DNA of 34,317 nt, taken from Burkholderiales bacterium. GTDB lineage: Bacteria; Pseudomonadota; Gammaproteobacteria; Burkholderiales; JAHFRG01. The stretch covers positions 1 to 34,317 of the forward strand of contig DASZZH010000002.1 in NCBI GenBank assembly GCA_035543335.1. The letters are read 5' to 3'. Numbering within the stretch: position 1 is the first letter of the stretch; the number at the start of each line of letters is the position of its first letter. A program made the position numbers and the translations under genes. Positions 30,723 through 34,317 of this stretch are shown here, piece by piece. The notes under the pieces are model-generated. The model was not told the DNA's origin and did not search any database. It saw only the letters and a program-made list of their open reading frames with translations.

Positions 30723-31670
30723 ATGACTCCACAATCCAATATGCCGCTTCCCAACGGCTACCAGCTGCTGAACTACCGTGTCGACAAGCCTTTGAGCCGC
30801 GGCGGCTTCAGCCTCGTGTACCGTGCCTTCGATGAGCACAACAGACTCGTCGCCATCAAGGAATATCTGCCGAGTGTGCTGGCGCTGCGCCGGGACGGCT
30901 ATGCGGTGCGCGCCACATCCGCCGACAATCTCGCCACCTTCCACTACGGCATGCGCTGCTTTTTCGAGGAAGGCCGTGCGCTGGCGCGCATCATCCATCC
31001 CAACGTGGTGCGAGTGTTGAATTTCTTCCGTGCCAACGATACCGTGTATATGGTGATGCAGTACGAGCGCGGCCGCACGCTGCAGGAGCAAATCCAGCAG
31101 CACAAGCATACCCTTTCCGAAAATTTCATCCGCCACGTGTTCGGCCATCTGCTGAACGGCCTGCGTGAAGTGCACACGCACAAGCTTCTGCATCTCGACA
31201 TCAAGCCGGCGAATATTTATCTGCGCGCCGCCGACGGCTCGCCGGTGCTTTTGGATTTCGGCGCGGCGCGCCAAACGCTTACCCTCGACAGCCCGCGCCT
31301 GAAGCCAATGTATACGCCCGGCTTCGCCCCGCCGGAGCAATACAAAAGCCTGGATTTACTCGGCCCCTGGAGCGACATCTACAGCGTGGGTGCGAGTATC
31401 TTTTCCTGCCTCGCTTCCCGCGCGCCGCAGGCGGCGGATTTGCGGGCGCAGGACGACAAGTACGAGACGGCGAAGAAAACCTTCGGCGGCGAATATTCCG
31501 ACGAGCTGCTTGACATCATCGACTGGTGTTTGCGCCTTGATCCACAGGAGCGCCCGCCCAGCGTGTTCGTCCTGCAAAAAACCCTGGTAAAAAAACCCGG
31601 CAAAGCCCGGAAAAATAATTTCCTGATGGGCTTGCGCAGCAGATTTGGCATCGGCGAGGCCGATAAGTGA
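30723..31670 (+). CDS. Hanks-type Ser/Thr protein kinase
   Basis: The 315-residue soluble kinase has a glycine-rich loop SRGGFSLVY (26-33), ATP-binding K46 (VAIKEY), helix-C glutamates (FFEEGRAL), catalytic loop HLDIKPANIY with D159, DFG-type LLDFGAAR (D178) and the APE-like FAPPEQY. The catalytic loop has Leu in place of the usual Arg (HLD, not HRD), making it a non-RD kinase that may not need activation-loop phosphorylation. No TM helix or extracellular sensor is present. Its stop overlaps the PP2C start (GTGA), giving a kinase-phosphatase pair upstream of rph, an arrangement I recall from other Betaproteobacteria. Confidence 0.92.
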   Translation: MTPQSNMPLPNGYQLLNYRVDKPLSRGGFSLVYRAFDEHNRLVAIKEYLPSVLALRRDGYAVRATSADNLATFHYGMRCFFEEGRALARIIHPNVVRVLNFFRANDTVYMVMQYERGRTLQEQIQQHKHTLSENFIRHVFGHLLNGLREVHTHKLLHLDIKPANIYLRAADGSPVLLDFGAARQTLTLDSPRLKPMYTPGFAPPEQYKSLDLLGPWSDIYSVGASIFSCLASRAPQAADLRAQDDKYETAKKTFGGEYSDELLDIIDWCLRLDPQERPPSVFVLQKTLVKKPGKARKNNFLMGLRSRFGIGEADK

Positions 31671-32578
31671 AATTCACCATTTACCAGAAAAGCCGCACCG
31701 GCGGCCGCAAGCACAACCAGGATCGCATCGCTTATTCCTACAGCCGCGATGCGCTGCTGATGGTGCTCGCCGACGGCATGGGCGGGCATTTGCACGGTGA
31801 AGTGGCGGCGCAGCTGGCGGTGCAGCTGATTGTCGAGAGCTTCGAAAAGCACGCTAATCCCAAGCTGGAGGAGCCGCGGGTTTTCCTGCGCTGTGCGTTT
31901 CAAGATGCACACAGCGCGATCCTGAGTTATGCCAACGACCATGATTTGTTGGAATCACCGCGCACCACTTGTGTCGCCTGTATCGTCCAGGATGGCCTCG
32001 CTTATTGGGCGCATGTCGGCGATTCGCGCCTGTATTTATTCCGTGGCGGCAAGCTCCTTACGCGCACCCGTGACCACTCCAAGGTGCAGCAACTACTGGA
32101 CCAAGGCAGCCTCACGCCGGAGCAGACAGCGGCTTATCCGGAGCGCAACAAGATTTACAATTGCATGGGCGGGTTCCTGCCGCTGGATGTGGAATTGTCG
32201 AAAAAGACGGTGATGCGACGAGGGGACACCCTCATGTTGTGCAGCGACGGTTTGTGGGGGCCGCTTGCCGACGAGGAAATCGTTTACACAATTTTCAATT
32301 ATCCCGTCATCCAGGCCGTGCAGCAACTCATGGACCAGGTGGAGTTGCGCGAAGGCGGGAGAAGCGACAACATCAGCGCCATCGGCATGACTTGGGGCGG
32401 GGATGCGCGCGACGAGGCTGCGCCCGAAGTTTCGACTGTCACCATGCCGCTTACTGCCGTTACCACGCAAATGAGCAGTTTTGGCCGCGAGCATGCGGAT
32501 GCGTCGGACGTCACCGACCAAGAAATCGAACGGGCGATTGCCGAAATCCAGAAAACCATCGGGAAGTACAAGAAGTAG
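31667..32578 (+). CDS. PP2C-family Ser/Thr protein phosphatase
   Basis: The 303-residue protein starts at GTG 31667 within the kinase stop. PP2C motifs are in place: [73 protein letters not shown] and [10 protein letters not shown]. The Asp residues for the metal centre are present. A non-catalytic tail of about 60 residues follows. It likely reverses the adjacent kinase. It stops two bases before rph ATG. Confidence 0.93.
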   Translation: MKFTIYQKSRTGGRKHNQDRIAYSYSRDALLMVLADGMGGHLHGEVAAQLAVQLIVESFEKHANPKLEEPRVFLRCAFQDAHSAILSYANDHDLLESPRTTCVACIVQDGLAYWAHVGDSRLYLFRGGKLLTRTRDHSKVQQLLDQGSLTPEQTAAYPERNKIYNCMGGFLPLDVELSKKTVMRRGDTLMLCSDGLWGPLADEEIVYTIFNYPVIQAVQQLMDQVELREGGRSDNISAIGMTWGGDARDEAAPEVSTVTMPLTAVTTQMSSFGREHADASDVTDQEIERAIAEIQKTIGKYKK

Positions 32579-32580
32579 CC

Positions 32581-33300
32581 ATGCGCCCCAGCCAACGCAA
32601 ACCCAATGAGCTACGCGAAGTGAAATTTACGCGGCATTATACCAAGCACGCCGAAGGCTCGGTGTTCATCGAATGCGGCGACACCAAGGTGATTTGCACC
32701 GCCAGCGTTGACGAAAAGGTGCCTTCCTTTCTCAAAGGCAGGGGCCGGGGCTGGGTCACCGCAGAATACGGCATGCTGCCGCGTTCGACTGGAATCCGCG
32801 CCGACCGCGAGGCGGCGCGCGGCAGGCAGTCGGGGCGCACGCAGGAAATCCAGCGGCTCATCGGCCGGGCACTGCGCGCGGTGGTGGACACGCAAAAACT
32901 GGGCGAGCGCACCATTCAAATCGACTGCGACGTGATTCAGGCCGACGGCGGCACGCGCACCGCCGGCATCACCGGCAGCTTTGTCGCGCTGCATGACGCC
33001 GTGACGCATTTGCTCAAGCGCAAGCTCATCGCCGAATCGCCGCTCAATGATTTTGTCGCGGCGGTTTCTGTCGGGATTTATCAAGGCAAGCCGGTGCTCG
33101 ACCTCGATTATGTGGAAGATTCTAATTGTGAGACCGACATGAATGTGGTGATGACCGGAAACAGCGGCTTCGTGGAAGTCCAGGGCACGGCGGAAGGCGA
33201 GCCGTTTAACCGCGAGGAGATGAATGCGCTGCTTGATCTTGCGCAAGCCGGCATCAAGCAGCTCATCGCTAAACAGAAGGCGGCATTGAAAGTTAAGTAA
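32581..33300 (+). CDS. rph: Ribonuclease PH
   Basis: RNase PH trims tRNA 3' ends by phosphorolysis. The 239-residue protein begins [28 protein letters not shown] and carries the phosphate-binding and catalytic signatures [51 protein letters not shown] and [20 protein letters not shown] choose ATG 32581 because upstream sequence in this frame is a shadow of the phosphatase gene. Confidence 0.96.
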   Translation: MRPSQRKPNELREVKFTRHYTKHAEGSVFIECGDTKVICTASVDEKVPSFLKGRGRGWVTAEYGMLPRSTGIRADREAARGRQSGRTQEIQRLIGRALRAVVDTQKLGERTIQIDCDVIQADGGTRTAGITGSFVALHDAVTHLLKRKLIAESPLNDFVAAVSVGIYQGKPVLDLDYVEDSNCETDMNVVMTGNSGFVEVQGTAEGEPFNREEMNALLDLAQAGIKQLIAKQKAALKVK

Positions 33301-33307
33301 GGCTTTT

Positions 33308-33392
33308 ACCGCGGAGGACGCAAAGGCAAGTCATTTTAATATCATGTTTTCTCATTTTTGGTTTTCTCCGCGTCCTCGGCGTCCACTGCGGT
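33308..33392. repeat. Inverted ACCGCGGAGGACGC repeat in rph-rdgB spacer
   Basis: accgcggaggacgcaaagg at the left pairs imperfectly with ctccgcgtcctcggcgtcc and cactgcggt at the right. This kind of sequence is a common extragenic palindrome. It fills most of the 108-bp spacer and could fold in mRNA; no T-run suggests a terminator. Confidence 0.45.
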
Positions 33393-33408
33393 TAACAGGT
33401 TTTAATCC

Positions 33409-34005
33409 ATGAAAAAACTCGTTATCGCCAGCAATAACGCGGGTAAGCTGCGCGAAATCCGCGAGTTGCTCGCGCCGCTGAAAATCGAAGTGCTGGCGCA
33501 GTCGGCTTTCGACATTCCCGAGGCGGACGAGGTGCATGCGACTTTTGTCGAAAATGCTCTGGCCAAAGCGCGGCATGCGAGCGAGCTTTGCGGACTTCCG
33601 GCGCTCGCCGATGATTCGGGCATTTGCGTGGATGTGCTGAACGGCCAGCCGGGTGTGCTGTCGGCGCGCTACGCGGGCGAACCCAAATCCGACGAGCGCA
33701 ACAATTTGAAACTGCTTCAAGTACTGCATGCGGCGACTGACCGCCGTGCGCATTACTACTGCGTGATGGCGCTTACGTGCCATGCCGGCGACCCGCAGCC
33801 GCTGATTGCCGAAGGTGCATGGCCCGGCGAAATCCTGCATCAGCCGAGAGGAAGCGGCGGCTTCGGCTACGACCCGCTGTTTTTCGTTCCGGAATTGGGT
33901 AAAAGCGCGGCGGAGTTGCCGCTGGAAGTGAAAAACCAAATCAGCCACCGCGGCCGGGCGCTGGCGCAGCTTGCTGCGCAACTGCGCGTGTGGAGTAAGG
34001 GGTGA
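33409..34005 (+). CDS. rdgB: XTP/dITP pyrophosphatase (RdgB/HAM1)
   Basis: RdgB hydrolyses non-canonical purine triphosphates (dITP, XTP) to keep them out of DNA. The 198-residue protein has VIASNNAGKLREIRELL, the metal-site motif ALADDSGICVDVLNGQPGVLSARYAG, GSGGFGYDPLFFVPE and SHRGRALAQL. The rph-rdgB-hemW order is standard in proteobacteria. Confidence 0.96.
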   Translation: MKKLVIASNNAGKLREIRELLAPLKIEVLAQSAFDIPEADEVHATFVENALAKARHASELCGLPALADDSGICVDVLNGQPGVLSARYAGEPKSDERNNLKLLQVLHAATDRRAHYYCVMALTCHAGDPQPLIAEGAWPGEILHQPRGSGGFGYDPLFFVPELGKSAAELPLEVKNQISHRGRALAQLAAQLRVWSKG

Positions 34006-34071
34006 GGAGTTAGATGGAAAATGCAAAGGTGATGAAAGTTCATTCCTTACCCCTTACTCCTTACCCCTTAC
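33990..34071. repeat. Inverted GGAGTAAGGGG/CCCCTTACTCC spacer repeat
   Basis: ggagtaaggggtgaggagtt at the end of rdgB pairs with ccttaccccttactccttac just before hemW, forming a potential hairpin of about 15 bp with a loop of roughly 35. If hemW starts at ATG 34014, the right arm would be translated as SLPLTPYPLP, an unlikely N-terminus. Confidence 0.5.
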
Positions 34072-34317
34072 CGCGTTTGCGCGCGCTGCCGCCGCTCGCG
34101 CTCTATATTCACATTCCGTGGTGTGTGAAAAAATGCCCCTATTGCGACTTCAATTCACATGAAATTCGCGCCGAGCCGGGGGATACGGCTGGTCATCTGA
34201 TTAGCTCATCACCGAAGTCGCCCCGGCCGCGTTCCCGCCCCGATGCTTCGCACGCCGAGTCGCGCGGCCACTTCAATTCACATGAAATTCGCGCCGAGTC
34301 GGGGGATACGGCTGGTC
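34014..34317 (+). CDS. hemW: HemW-like radical SAM protein (N-terminal part, runs off the window)
   Basis: The frame has the HemW core LPPLALYIHIPWCVKKCPYCDFNSHE, with the radical-SAM CxxxCxxC cysteines (C-VKK-C-PY-C). HemW is a heme chaperone once called an oxygen-independent coproporphyrinogen oxidase. ATG 34014 is the first start, but its first 20 codons lie in a spacer repeat. After SHE the sequence leaves the family pattern: a Ser/Pro/Arg-rich stretch and then a second copy of FNSHEIRAE-GDTAG from a 48-bp direct repeat. That may be a true insertion or an assembly fault at the sequence end. Confidence 0.75.
   Translation, partial: MENAKVMKVHSLPLTPYPLPRLRALPPLALYIHIPWCVKKCPYCDFNSHEIRAEPGDTAGHLISSSPKSPRPRSRPDASHAESRGHFNSHEIRAESGDTAG
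34147..34194 (+). repeat. 48-bp direct repeat in hemW, copy 1
   Basis: This copy, from acttcaattcacatgaaatt to ggatacggctggtc, is matched 47 of 48 by 34270-34317. The spacing is 123 bp, exactly 41 codons, so both are read in the same frame. Confidence 0.9.
34270..34317 (+). repeat. 48-bp direct repeat in hemW, copy 2, ending at the window edge
   Basis: The second copy ends exactly at the last base of the window, and differs from copy 1 by one base (T for C). A repeat that stops at the sequence end is also what an assembler leaves at an unresolved repeat. Confidence 0.9.

Overview
The window reads as chromosomal DNA of a betaproteobacterium, most like Nitrosomonadales and relatives. This rests on gene order and the look of the proteins, not on a search. 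The backbone is GC-rich and tightly packed: corA, yebC-ruvC-ruvA-ruvB-ybgC-tolQ-tolR-tolA-tolB-pal-cpoB, queE-queC, a YeeE/YedE sulfur transporter and tRNA-Lys(TTT). At the right end comes spoT-rpoZ-gmk-yicC on the minus strand, then a Ser/Thr kinase, a PP2C phosphatase, rph, rdgB and the start of hemW on the plus strand. Many backbone genes overlap by 1-4 bases (ruvC/ruvA, ybgC/tolQ, tolQ/tolR, tolR/tolA, kinase/phosphatase), the mark of translationally coupled operons.

From 13541 to 22720 the chromosome carries a 9.2 kb integrated element bounded by a 49-bp direct repeat of the 3' half of tRNA-Lys (one mismatch). The left copy completes the functional tRNA. The right copy is followed by a strong terminator that probably once served the tRNA. 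The element's minus-strand block encodes an HUH rolling-circle replication initiator, a 54-residue coupled ORF, a DUF4224 protein and a tyrosine integrase, then a separate unit of cytosine methyltransferase, HNH endonuclease and Vsr-type nuclease. Its plus-strand block is visibly AT-richer: a membrane protein, a HEPN-domain protein with a small overlapping upstream ORF, and a two-gene ABC-type ATPase plus TOPRIM (DUF3226-like) unit. I see no capsid, coat, Zot, relaxase or conjugation gene, so it looks like a small replicating and integrating plasmid or phage-satellite element with defence cargo.

From 22796 to 24129 lie three more degraded tRNA 3' ends (two Asn-like, one Lys-like), suggesting repeated insertions at this locus. 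Between and after them are an alpha/beta hydrolase with a cysteine nucleophile, a LysR regulator, four small ORFs of unknown function and a fossil LysR helix-turn-helix fragment.

The best candidates for something undescribed are the ATPase-TOPRIM pair (20549-22364), the HEPN gene with its 42-residue upstream ORF (19517-20150), the 54-residue ORF coupled to the replication and integration genes (16805-16969), and the tandem tRNA-remnant array. In the backbone, a 355-bp MITE-like element splits tolA from tolB, and a 48-bp in-frame direct repeat in hemW touches the end of the window.
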